Source of the DNA: Coffea arabica
Lineage: Eukaryota > Streptophyta > Magnoliopsida > Gentianales > Rubiaceae
Direction of reading: 5' to 3'
Length of the DNA: 64,000 nucleotides
Assembly: GCF_036785885.1 (NCBI RefSeq)
Contig: NC_092312.1
Coordinates: 22,462,001 to 22,526,000 of the forward strand
Made by a program: the position numbers and the translations under genes. The notes beneath the pieces were generated by a model. That model was not told the DNA's origin. It saw nothing but the letters and a program-made list of their open reading frames with translations, and did no database searches. Shown piece by piece: positions 10,682 through 22,868 of this stretch. The stretch's first letter is position 1. Every line of letters starts with the position of its first letter.

Positions 10682-12654
10682 ATGGGAGGAGGAGCCATGT
10701 CCCCAGCGGTCTCTGGACAAGGTGGAGCCGCTGCTTATTGTTCATCCACGGTATCAAAGTCATCAACAGCCGTTACAACCAATATTGAGCCACTTAATTC
10801 AGTCTCTGCCATTTCCAGTCAAGAACCCTTCAATAATAATCCATCAACAGGGATAAACTGTATGCACCATGAAAACGTGGGTTCTCCAGTGGATGGTACA
10901 AGTGGAACAGAATATGGTGCTGCAGCAGCAGCAGCAGCAGGAAAGTGTTGTTCTGGCAGTGTTTTTGGGCCGGCACCATCAAGATTGGAGGTAGAAAAGG
11001 CCATGACTGACTTACAGAGGTATAATACAACGCCTGTTTCGCGTTAAAAGTACAGAGAAGAGATTTCTTGTTTATTGTTGATCACATGCTTAGAACTTGA
11101 AATTAAACAAAAATGAAATTATGATGATTCTTTGATAAACCAGGGTCAATGTATAATAGATACTCTCTATCAGCCCTGGCATCATACATTGCTGCAATCT
11201 GGTAGAATTAATTGGACTGCCTTTTTCTGCAGTATTTGATGGTTTATGCATGTTAAAACCAAAAAGCATAAGCAATACTTGTTTGTATCTATCGGTCAAG
11301 GAGTTTCACCTCCAGATAAATTGGATCGTATGGTTAGTCTTTAGAAGCATCTAATGACTTCTAATTGATCTCTGGTTCAATTCCGCTTTTGTTTAGCTCA
11401 GGTTTCTGCATGGTGAAGCTAAATCTAACTTCCACTGGCTTCAACCAATAGTTTATCCTAGCGACTCAAGGATGCTGCAATCCCCTGGATATAGAAGAAT
11501 CCAAGATGCTTTTGGTATGCTTCAAAGAGAGCCATCAGTTCAGGTGAAACAATGCATATGCAGTTGTCGTCTGTGTAATTCTCTAATATTTCATTCTGCT
11601 GATGACTTGGTCATTTCTGCCCTTCTTGTTGCTCTTCTACTCAGAAAATCGATGTATGGTACTAGATAGTATTTATTGTTAAAAGACATCAGCTTATAGT
11701 TTGAAAGCTTTTTAACTTCATTTCCACATGCATTTTTCTTTCAGTTCTGTCTCTAAAAGGTGCGTACTTAAATTGCAGAACCTGGTGGCCTCGATCTCCT
11801 GCGACAAAGCTGTTTGGGACGCCATCTTGAACAACAGGGCAGTTCAGGATCTCGGGGGCTCAATCTCTGCAGGTCATATGCAACAAATTTTTTTGACAAA
11901 AATTTCAAAATATATACACGTTTATTCCCCTGCCTCCACTGTATGATTAATCATACAGAGTCATTTACCTCAGCAACAATTCATCCTACTAGGAATCTTT
12001 TAGATAATTTGAAGAATTCAAGGGTGAAGTTTTATTATTCACATCTGTTCATTGCTTAAAACAAAAGCTTTCTAAACCTCGTTCGAACTTCTTGTATTGC
12101 CTGACAAAGACCAGAGGCATGTTTAGCTGAAGTTTGCATGCACTTGTGGCTTTACAATGAATGCTTCAACTGACTCTTCTTTCCAGCAGTTACCATGTCA
12201 AACAATATGAAGATCACAGCGTAGCAAACAAAAAACAGACCATTTGTTTTCTCGTTCTGCTCTTTTGTGGTTTGAAGTTTGTAGCTTAATTTAATGGCAT
12301 GTATACTGTGGCAGTATTTTTGCAGCATACATATCCATTATATTATGTGCCTTGATTATTTTCGACGATGTTTATCCATTCCATGCATGTGTAGAACAAA
12401 GGACGCAGGCATCTAGTGAACAAGCAGACATAGCGAGCCTCATCTTTAAGTGGATTTTGGAATTTACCATATCAAAGATTATGGATGTGGTTGAGAAAAT
12501 TGGATTGATGATGGCTGAATTATTTATACCCGGTGACAAGGAAAAACCAACCTCAGAACTCACTGATCTTGTCGAAGAAAAGATTAGATCTTCGTTGCTT
12601 CTCTCGGTTGTTATTCTTTTGATTGTGGTTGTCACCCGAAACAGTGGCGCCTGA
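10682..12654 (+). CDS. Uncharacterised plant protein with C-terminal membrane anchor, 4 exons, 277 aa
   Basis: Exons 10682-11019, 11402-11543, 11779-11872 and 12395-12654 join in frame through GT/AG introns. The first ATG follows AAAGAAAC at 10682; an upstream GTG in the same frame is not a likely start. Residues 1-100 are low complexity (Gly, Ala, Ser, Thr, and a GCA-repeat-encoded Ala run). From about 100 the protein looks conserved: FGPAPSRLEVEKAMTDLQRF, then FHWLQPIVYPSDSRMLQSPGYRRIQDAF, then VASISCDKAVWDAILNNRAVQDL, and a helical segment. The last 20 residues (LLLSVVILLIVVV near 259-271) form one hydrophobic helix with only a few residues after it, as in a tail-anchored protein. I do not recognise the family; a membrane-attached regulatory role would be guesswork. 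It is tail-to-tail with NUP62. Confidence 0.75.
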
Positions 12655-13595
12655 TGAAGGCCTTCATCTTCGGACGAGCGCATAAACGGCGGCTACACAA
12701 GTTGTTGGTCTTTAGTCTTTTTAGTCATTTTAGCATCTCATCTGATGTCTTTTGTCATTTCTTTGTTGTAGATTTTCTGGATATCATTATCGTGTTTGTA
12801 TGCTCTGTCTCAACATACACATGCAACAAAATAATCTCGGGAACTCAAAGCTTCCATAGGTGCTAGCCGCCCTTCAAAGCAGAGCTAAGAAAGACACTGA
12901 TGTATTTATTTCAGAAAAATGATGGTGGGGAAAGAAAATGAAGGAAAGGAAGGCAAGGAAAACGAAGCAGCCACATCTTTGTGATTAGACCGTTTGCTGC
13001 TTCTTTTTTTTTTTTTTCCTTGTTTTATTCTCCATCTTTAGTGGAGTATAAAAGTTGTACTTATTAATAACCTCTCGTTTCCCTAAACTGTCAGATATCC
13101 TCTACAGCTCCAACTTTGAGGGCCACAAATGACTTCGTCATAAAACATCGAAAAAGTTCTTCATGCTGGAGAATTTTAGAAAGCCCTTCTAATGAACAAC
13201 TTGAGATGCTTTAATCTGATAAAATCAGATCATAGCATATATTCCTACTTCCGTGATTAAAAATGGAACATATGGTTTAGAAACAAGGAAGAAGATGCGC
13301 CTGCTTTAAGGACATGAATTGGCTAAAAAATGTTCGTCAATGATATCACCGCAGAATACATATTCCAAGCCAATTTATGCTACAAGAGCACAGAAACTAT
13401 ACATCTCCTGAATCTTGGTACGCCTTAAGAAGTTAATTGTTCCTATCAAAGACAAGACTGAACTTCAAAAGAGGTACTAAATAAACTAATCACAAGGTCT
13501 CCTAGTTAAGAGAACAGCACTAGTGTGCATGCAGTCCGCTTATTCCTCCAGGTTATATATCGCACATATCTGAGAACTGTGACGAGCTTCTCTCA
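12655..13595. other. Convergent spacer between the 10682 gene and NUP62
   Basis: This 941-bp spacer receives the 3' ends of two convergent genes. It contains a T-run at 13004-13018 and AT-rich sequence. Nothing else is visible. Confidence 0.4.
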
Positions 13596-16500
13596 CTAGG
13601 TCAACCAATGCTTAGGGCCCATCATTTGCCGATCCACTGCAGGACCTTGGCTAGCAATCTTCTGAATGCGCGAAGAGAATTCTTCAGCCTAAGGAAGAGC
13701 AAAGAGCCAGCATATTAGCAAGAAAGGGTCAGTCTATCTGTCCATCCTTGGCAAGGAGTATAATGTTATACAATAACCCTACTCAACTTCTAGGAGATGT
13801 GAACATAATCGGAAGCATTCAGGTGGGAAGAAGAAGTTTCTGCAAAACAGGTATGTACAATGATCTCCACAAACACAATAACCATCAATACGTGAATTAA
13901 CAGGAGTGACTTGCAGTCATGGAAAACTGGAGAACCAGATACCACAAAGGAATATTGCTCCAGATATTGAAAAGATAATATTAATGGGTATTTAGTGAGC
14001 TCATCCAACGAAAGACAAAGGAAAGCTGTTAGAGAGGTGCAGATGGAGAACAATGAGTTAGGACAAAACATTTTTAGTTGCCATTTCATTTGCTGCAAGT
14101 AAAAGCAATCTCATCAGGGGAAAAGAGGAAGAAGAAAAGAAGGGACCTAGAAAAAAAATTGAGATGCAACTTATAGTCTATTTTAGTCTCAAAGAATTTG
14201 TTATGACTGGAGCATTACAGAATCTCAGTGCCAGCAAGAGAGACGTTAGCTAGATTAGTGGGACCAGTAGCTTTGCTGGAAGAAAGTTAATTGTTAGGTG
14301 GGGGCCTCTAGTATTAGCAGTTAGCTAATTCAGTTGTGGCAGTTAGCTAGTAGATGATCAGCTATTTTGAGCAGATATCTTGTATATGTAATAGCTCTCT
14401 ATAAGGAAATAATTATCTGATAATATTCAATTTGTACAGTCATTCTTCTCTCAATAAAATTCCCCCTCTTTCCCTCTCTCTACTCTCTCTCCTGTTTCTG
14501 TTCTCTTTTTTCTCCCTCCCATCCACTCAGATCATAACAGAAATACAATGGTTCAAGAGGAAGAAGATCTACAGGAAATTCAAAGATGGCTAAGCAATCT
14601 TCAGGTACTTTCATGAAGAACATTTCGACTAACTTAATCGGAAAGATCAAACCACTTAAATTTCATTATAATTTACTTCTTTCATGCCACTATTACAGAA
14701 TGAGTTTGAAAGTCACAAGTGCACAATACTAACCCTACATCCATGAAAAATAGCGAAACCAAGTTGCAAGGAATGTACTGACCTTTTCATCAATCCACAT
14801 CAAGGAACTAAGTTGATTGTTTAAAATACGAACGACGACATCCAATGGAGACATTCCATCAGTCGCCTCCAGTTCCCCACCCTAAATTAAGCACAGAAGA
14901 TAAGTTCATGAAGTTTGCAATGCTTAACTAAAATTTGGGAAACCAAAGGCGGTCAATCACCTGGCTTCTATTGAGAGTAGTAATAATTCCTTTGATCTGT
15001 TCCGTCATCTGTTCCAATTCCCTCTCTATAAACTCAGCTTGCTCGTACCTGATAATACCAAGAAAAATACCTATCAAAGACCAAGTGATGAGAACTTGTA
15101 TTATAGTTTAGCTCCATTTGTATGGTTATCTGATAGGCTCATGGAATATAAAAACATCACTTTGTTAATCTGTTTAGGAGATAACTTGAGACGAGCTCAA
15201 ACTGTTTGATCAAAGCTCTCATGCACCAGCTAGCAGAAAGCTGTTTCGATATTCTGGTGTGAACTTTGTACAGGATATACTAGTGTCAAACCAGGAAAGA
15301 TAAGATAGGACTTCAGTTCATCTCAATCTTTGAAAAATTGCTTTCCTAATACAAGGAAGGCAGATGTGATGCCATAATTCTAGGTTAACTTGGAAAGAAA
15401 AGCAAAGCTTTGGAAACCCAGGGTTTAGATTCTAGGAGGCCAAGAGAAGCAAAAATAACTTCCTGCATTTTTACTAATTATAAAACCACCGGGAAATTGC
15501 ACTGACCTCTCCTGTATTTCATTTTATTGTCTAAAATGTGTTTTGACAAAAAGAGTACTCAGAATAACCTGCCTTCTTCATAGGTTTGTAACGGTACTTA
15601 TGAAATAAATCAGGATTATTCAATTGCACCATCAAATCTTAACTTGTTTAAGTGACCGTGGGAGAGGTTTAACCATGATACAATGTAATTTTGAGAACCC
15701 TAGAGGTCTATCTATCAACAGCAAACCTAATGGGAGGTTTATATATATTGTGCTTGTTATCAACTGATTCTCATTTTTAAAATCAGAATCAAAATCCAAA
15801 AGCACCTAATTCTATGCTTCTGATTTTTTTATTTTTTTTTTTGCCTTGAAAAAGGCCAAAAGCAGGATTTGAAAAGCAGTTAAGAACAGAAAAAAAGTAG
15901 ACTTCTTAAAATCAAAAGCTAAAATCCGGTTACAGAATCATTTGAGAACAAGCCCTTTATCTAAAATCTGTTTGCTCCAAAGGGAACCATGCTTGGTGAT
16001 CAACAGAATTTTCACTTAGTATCCTACCAATACTCAGTTAATCCGACCATCTACAGTAAGAAATACATGTCAGTGATAGTTCTAGTCATTTGGCAATTGT
16101 CCACGAGTTATCACTAGGATAGATTAAACCAAACATTTGCTTTTCCGCACTAATGAACAGATGAGGGCAACTTTGGTCCTGCAATTAACTCGGTACAAAA
16201 ACCACATTAAGATGCAAAGTAGAAATCGCCGCCAAATTCATTCAAAAAATTCATGCAACCCCTCCAATGTACACTAACATGACATTTCAATGGTAGGTGA
16301 CATAAGGTAGTACGCAACCATATTTGTAAATGAAAAAAAATTATATAGCATAAAAACAAAGATCAACCATTACTTACATTGCATCTCTTGTAGATGCAGC
16401 TTCATCATCAAGAAGCAATGCACGCTCATCTTTGTATATCCGCTCAGCTTCTTCTTCCATACTTAGCAACGATTTGTCAACCTTAAAATGACATAATTAA

Positions 16501-19500
16501 GCAAATAATATAACAGACACATAAAAAATACTTGTATAGCTAATCATGAAATTATATTTTTGAGAAGACCACAATTTTCGTCTTTGAAGAAGAAAGCAGG
16601 TTCGTGACTAACAACATTAAGCACTATAGTCATTGATATTCGATTACATTCATTGCAACAGACCTCCTCTGTTTTCTAAATTATATAAAATCAATAATAA
16701 TAACCACAAAGTTGCGCAGAATGTGTAACTCCCTAAGAATTACATCCAAAAGCAAGTTCATGTGGTCTGTGTTATAAGCCACAAGCCTCTTATAGAAGGC
16801 AGCCATATAAAAAACTAACCATTGGATGATTAAAGTCACCAAAAAGGAAAAGAGTTTAAAGGGAAATTATGAGGTGGGTTTCCTATAATTTCACTGTGTT
16901 TAGGAAGATATGTACATTGTGTGCATTGAGAGCTTGTCAGAAAGTTGTTTGTAAAAGCTATTACACATCCCATAGTTATTAACTCACATCATACCAACAA
17001 GTACCCAGACTGGAAGTGTCATAAAAATGCATGAACCTTAAAGAAGCACTACCTATCCAAGCATCAAGCACATACACCATGATGTGAGACTTAGCTAGGA
17101 CAATGGAAGAGATTGGATACCTCTTCTTGATGAGTCTCAATCAGCTCCAAGTGTCGCTCTAAGTTAGCTTGTGTCTCAACGACTTTTGCAACTTCAGTCT
17201 GAGGAAAGGTTCAAGCACTCAAATTTAATGAGGCCAATGAGAAAATGCCAATTTAAAATAAACTCATATTTCATGATTATACAAGCCAGATAGAAAGATG
17301 ATGCATCATCCTGACAAGTGCAACAGAAAACAAATACAAACTATGAATAAAATGATCCTAAAGATAGATCTTGGGATACGCAATACCCAAAGTGCTATAT
17401 GACATAGAAAAAACCAGACATATCATGCCAGAAACAAATAAAAAGTAAATGTACACGAAAAATGTCACAGGCTGATAATCCATAACAGTATTTTGCAGTC
17501 ATATACCAGAGCAGAGTTATTCATCAACCTGGACAGAAAAAAACCATTATGTTCCCTAAGAGATTAATACCTCAAGCCTAAGAAGGATGTCACGATTCTG
17601 CAAGATCCTTTTATCCCACTCAGCAATTGCAATAGCCTGCTTCTGAAACTTGCGCGTACGTTCCTGTAACTCTGTATTCCACTCCTTGATGATCTACAGA
17701 AAAAGAGATAAAATTATCTGTCAAACCGGAACATTCCCGCAAATGGACAGGCGAAAAAGGAAATAAGATGTAGCAAATCCACAATTTTCCAGGCAAAAGA
17801 CATCATGGTTTGCTCCTGATGTACAAAAGAAAGAAACCCATCCTCATATTTACTATAAGCATTAAACACCTCTTAAAAGGTTACATGCAATCAACCCTCA
17901 AATAAAGCATTAGGGGAGACATCCCAGTGTTTCCAAAAGTACATCATAGCAAAACTTTAGCAGATAAGACCTAAAAATAACATAAAGCACAGAATGAGCT
18001 ACATCGTTGAAAGAAAGTACACTGGTAAAATGTATAACCTGTAAAAGAAATTAGAACACATAATTACCTCCTCGACAGATTTTCCAGTGATTTCAGATGG
18101 CAATTTTGGTTTGGCAGCTAGACCTGCTGTTGCAGTTGAAGTGGTACTACAGGACAATAAAATAGAACTTAGGCTCCAACATTGCAAATATTATGAACTG
18201 CTAGGAATCAAATATATATGATACATAAGTTCAAAAACGAAATTCAGCAGACAATAATATCTCCTCATACCACTAACTATATGTGTTTTTTTCCTTTTCT
18301 TTTTCTTTTTCCATGGTGTAGAGTGCAAATAGAAGAGCAGGGACATTGAGAAATTTCACACCATGCTGAACTTGTTGGCCTTGTAACCATTTTATAACAT
18401 AATTATCCAATTTTGTTGGACTAGTCCAATACTATACCTAACAAAGATTTAATAGGTGTATTCCAATACAAACCATGGTCAAAATGTGTGGTAATTATGT
18501 TGATGGTGTCACTTGCATCAAAAACAAAAACAATGACTTTTAAATGAGATATTCTTTATTAAATGATACTTGTGTGTCTTGTACAAATTAGATTTAATGT
18601 CTCTTTAGCCACTAACTTTGTAGCCTCAAAGAACATTTAGTGCATGTCATCTTCACTATATATATGGATGGAAATAACTTTGTATTTGCATTGGCATGTC
18701 CAATAATGAAGAATGCAAGAGATGTTTTGTTTCAGTTGTAGTGTATTTTGATACAATTCTGTAAGAGTTATACACAAAAAGATTCTTGTATAAAACTCTT
18801 AGTATCTGTTCCCATGCACATTAAGTAAGTTGAATTTCAAATTCATTTACAATATTTTGTTGCTTTGAGGCATTATCTTTGCCTTTTTTTATAGTCACAC
18901 TTCTCAGAGAAAAAGTGAACCAAGCTATTTCTAAAATATAACACTGACTTTATGCATTTTTCTTATATCAGGGAAAGAAGCAGAAGCATTTCTGGGTTTA
19001 TACTGACCCACTACTAGAAGCTACAACCAATGCTGATGCTTGAGGAGCAGAACTGGTACTAGTAGTTGCTGATGCTGTAGAAGTTGAAGCAGGCAGACCT
19101 AAACAAAGAATTTGGAAGACCACAAATCAAAAAGTTTAATGAATGTCATTCCAGCTGCATGAAAATGACCTGACTCTCAAATTAATATACATGCAAGGAC
19201 AAGATGGAAATATGGGTGAAAAAGTGCAAACTGAAAGTATATATTAGTACATAAATGAGGCTTCTAGGATATTTTAGAAAATGTTGGAAATGCTGAATTC
19301 AAGAACATATATGAGCTGAAGATGAGAACATAAATGTGCTGGAAATGCTGAAGTATAAGATTGCTTAAGCAGGCAACATCATGGAGCACAATCACTACAA
19401 CAGAAGTGGAAAAGTAATAGTAGGTTTCCAACCCTTTGCATCCTACCAACAATCCTCAAGTTTGCAACACAACAAATTCCCACAGGAGAAATAGTTATTG

Positions 19501-22500
19501 ATGTCAACCCATATCAAGCAACTCTCAACATCCTAACAAGATTTGAGTGGCATAAGATCCAATTAAAGCATAATTAACAAACGGCAATAACTCCATCGAA
19601 GCCGACGAATTAAACACAAACATCCATAATTAACAAAATGAACAGAGGGAAAACAAATGGCAAAAGCAGACTAGTCATTGTATATAATATCAGAAAGAAA
19701 CTGAAGAAAAAGAAACAAGACAAAAATCTGAGCACTTCAAAGCATCAGAAAACAGGTTTATAACTAACTTTTAACAAAATGTTCTGATACTTAATATGCC
19801 CTCACAAAAATAATGACCTTGCTTGCCATCTTGCACGGATGAGAAATATTATGACACCAATTTTCTTCACTTTCAACCAATCATACATTTGATGATTATG
19901 AGAAATGCCAAAAAATAAATAAATTCAGAATCTGATTCGTGTGTTCTCTCACTAAAAACTCAATCACTATACTATTGCAAAATGCATTTGTTCAATTTCA
20001 ACCATATTTTTCCATTATTGATCTAAAAGTAACTACACCTTTATAATTTATCTGCTTAGTCAACTTTTTGTCCTCATTACAAGCATAACTGAGTTTCCAA
20101 GAAAACACAGGGGACATGGAGATGAGAACCAACGAAAAAAACAGCTGTAAAAGGCAGTTAGGTTCTTCCTCCACTATTAAATTCCTTGCACTCCTCCGTT
20201 TTGGGGTTATATAAGAAAAGATTCTATTGACCAAGAATGACCAATTTTGTGCTGCCCCTTGCACCAGTTTTCCACATGCACACACAAATCTACAGAGAAA
20301 AAGAAATCCACAAAATGGACATCATTATTAATCTTTTTTTACACGCATGAATCACTAGTACACAACTTCTAAAACAGGTTCAGTAGGGGAAAAGGAGGGA
20401 TAGGAACACAGTAGGAAATAGAGTTAGAAGGGCATCCTATTCTAACACAGCTTCTTCTGCGATCAATCCAACACCCTCACTAGGCTGTTTCTTTCCCACA
20501 TCTACCACAGCAGACTCTGTGTTTGAAGCGTCTATGATAGTTAAAGTTGGCTCAGAAAATGAGACATCCATGAAAACACTCACAGAAGGAACTGCAACTG
20601 AACTGGCTTCCACTCCATTGGTAAGATGCATGGTGCTAGCAGCAGTGGCAAAGGATTCACTGTCTTGCTTGCCAACCATTAAGTCATTCCCAGCCTCTCC
20701 TATATCACCATCATTAGACCCAACCCCAGAAAATTCTTTCTCATTGCATCTAACCTGCATCTCATCACCATATATGCCCTCCAATTCGTTACCTAAGTCT
20801 ACCCTGAGAATGATAGTAGAACAACTGCTAGTAAAAGAAAGATTTCCTGAAATGAATTGAAGAGGAACTTCAACTCAATTTACCCCAAAGTTGTCAACTT
20901 CAGAATCTAATGACACTGATACCATAACCAGTATTTCTCTACCACACACATAACTCCCCCTTCAACAAATAAATTCAACACCACAAGAGCCCCAGATATA
21001 AGAAGTTATCTTAAAAATATGAACAAGAAGAGAACTGGTCGCTCATACTGTTCTCATTCTGCAGAAAATATATTATGACTAATATCATTTTCAAGTTAAG
21101 TTTCCATGGCATAATCCACAAAAAGCATAGAAGAATAACATGTACAGAGCGGCAGATAAGCAAAAGTATCAAATTGCAGGCACGGCAATGACAATAATTC
21201 CTAAGACATACAAGAATTACTACAAAAGTCATAAAGGTGTAAATTGATCAGAAAAATACCAAAGGAAGTTGCAGCTGCAGTTGAAATTGTGTGCTGTTGT
21301 GATGATGTACCAGTTGCAGGTGTTTTCGTTGAGAGTGAAAATGACCCAGAGGTTGTGCCCGATCCAATAGAAGTGCTAGTACTAAAACCAGTAAAACCTC
21401 CTGATGATGAAGCAGCAGCTGAACCAGAAGTGAATGCTGTTGTAGCTGCAGAAGAGGCAGCCGGGCTTAAAACAGGGAAAGTTAGACCAGACCCAGTTAA
21501 ACCAGTACTGGCAGCAGCAGTTGTAGTTGTTGCCGCAGTCATTGAGGCGCTGGTGGTGGTAGTAACTGTTGAAAACAAGGTCGTGGTAGAAGCAGTTCCA
21601 AAACCAGACTTGGAAGCCGGAGTAGAAAAAATAGATGCTGATGTGGACACAGAGGGTTGAAATCCAGAAGTCCCAAATGAAAAACCCCCTGAGGACGAGA
21701 CAGCTGCAGATGCTGCTGCTGATGACGATGTCAGTGATGGCGTTGCTGAGCTTCCGGTGCCCTTAGGGAATGAAAATGCAGATGCTGAAGAAGACTGGAA
21801 TGGAGTAGATACCGCAGCAGCAGGAGAAGAAGAAGCAGTACGAAAGCTTACTCCAGCAGGAAAAGAGAATCCAGCTGCTGATGTGGCTGGAAACGAAAAT
21901 CCAGTGGCTGGTGAAGTGGAACTCACAGCTGATGTGGCTGGAAAGGTGAATGCAGACGCTGATGAAGCCAGACCTGTGGCTGCTGTGGCCGGAGAGCTAA
22001 AGCCGGATGCTGATGAAGCGAAAATGGACGCTGATGTGGCCGCGGGAAATACAAATGACGGTGCGGAGGAAGCTGAGGAGGATGCAGTTGGTGCAACGGA
22101 GGCGACGGGGGAAGATGAAGATGACCCGAATGGCGAAGAGGAAGCACCAAAAGTAGTAGAAGAGAAAGCAGGTGAACTAGTAGAGGCGGCTCCCAACAGG
22201 CCTGAACCAGGTTGCGTGGCGAAGGACCCAAATGCGCTTGAGCCGGATGACAAAGGTGAAGAACCGAATACGCTTGCCTGGCTTGAACCCGACCCGAAAA
22301 GGCTAGTTTGTGATTGTGACTGGGCCGAGCTTGACGCGGAGGGAGCTCCGAAGAGAGTTCCGAACGGAGATGAGGAGGCCGCGGCTGATACAGACGGCGT
22401 CACTCCCAAAAGTGGGGAATTAGTAGAGCTTGTAGTTGAAGCAGTAGAACTTGATCCGAAAAGGCCCGAGGTGAAACCAGAACTGGATGCCGCGGACGAA

Positions 22501-22868
22501 TTCCCGAAGCCAAATGGAGTGGTGGAAGGGGCAGAGGAAGCGGAATTCCCGCCCAAGCCTAAGGGAGAGGTGGAGGGAGCAGGAGACGACGTCACTGAAG
22601 TGGAGCTAGGAAAACCAGAACCCGGTGCTACGGTCGAATTCCCAAAGCCAAAAGGAAAGGTGTAGGGAGCAGGAGACGAAGTCGTCGTTGAAGTGGAGCT
22701 AGGGTTAGTGAATGAGAATGGTGAAGACGAGAAGGCTGTTGTGGGGGTGGAAGAAGCGGTAGGGTTTGTGGAGAAGGAGAAGAGAGGGGAAGGCGCGGAG
22801 GAAGAGAAGAGGGGCGAAGAGGAAGAGGAAGAGAATAATGAAGAGGCGGAAAAGCCGGTCCCAGCCAT
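13596..22868 (-). CDS. NUP62: Nuclear pore protein NUP62, 9 exons, 787 aa
   Basis: Exons on the minus strand: 22868-21260, 19098-19008, 18146-18068, 17693-17571, 17198-17121, 16481-16378, 15048-14961, 14881-14783 and 13688-13596. All phases agree. Exon 1 alone encodes 536 residues of Ser/Ala/Thr-rich FG repeats (SLFGSG, SPFGT, GFGNS, SVFGSS, FSFPAT), the disordered mesh that lines the central channel and binds transport receptors. Residues 594-787 are heptad-rich coiled coil of the Nsp1/Nup62 C-terminal domain (EWNTELQERTRKFQKQAIAIAEWDKRIL, then RHLELIETHQEE, SLLSMEEEAERIYKDER and YEQAEFIERELEQMTEQI), which assembles with NUP54 and NUP58. The start lies in a local MAGTGFSASSLFSSSS context. 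Intron 8 carries a solo LTR. A long plus-strand frame opposite exon 1 is a shadow of the repeats. Confidence 0.95.
14199..14539. mobile_element. Solo LTR (341 bp) in a NUP62 intron
   Basis: The segment begins TGTTATGA and ends TCATAACA, a perfect 8-bp terminal inverted repeat with the TG...CA ends of an LTR. It is flanked by the 5-mers GAATT (14194-14198) and GAAAT (14540-14544), a one-mismatch target duplication. Inside, an AATAAA near 14453 precedes a pyrimidine-rich tract, as in LTR polyadenylation regions. No primer-binding site or internal coding region follows, so the element has probably collapsed by LTR-LTR recombination. It sits between NUP62 exons 8 and 9. Confidence 0.7.
20437..20860 (-). 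other. Unidentified open frame inside NUP62 intron 1
   Basis: The minus strand is open for at least 115 codons ending at 20437, and the frame continues upstream to about 20845 without an ATG beyond the internal one. The product is acidic and polar (GVGSNDGDIGEAGNDLMVGK, then VSFSEPTLTIIDASNTESAV). Composition is unlike the surrounding intron. It cannot be an obligatory NUP62 exon, because exons 1 and 2 already join in phase and the frame ends in a stop. It could be a gene or transposon fragment. I do not recognise it. Confidence 0.25.

Noticed and set aside
21757-22665. 302-codon plus-strand open frame opposite NUP62 exon 1
   Set aside because: It is the acidic shadow of the Ser/Ala/Thr/FG repeats. 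NUP62 exon 1 is in the other strand and continues into eight in-phase exons.
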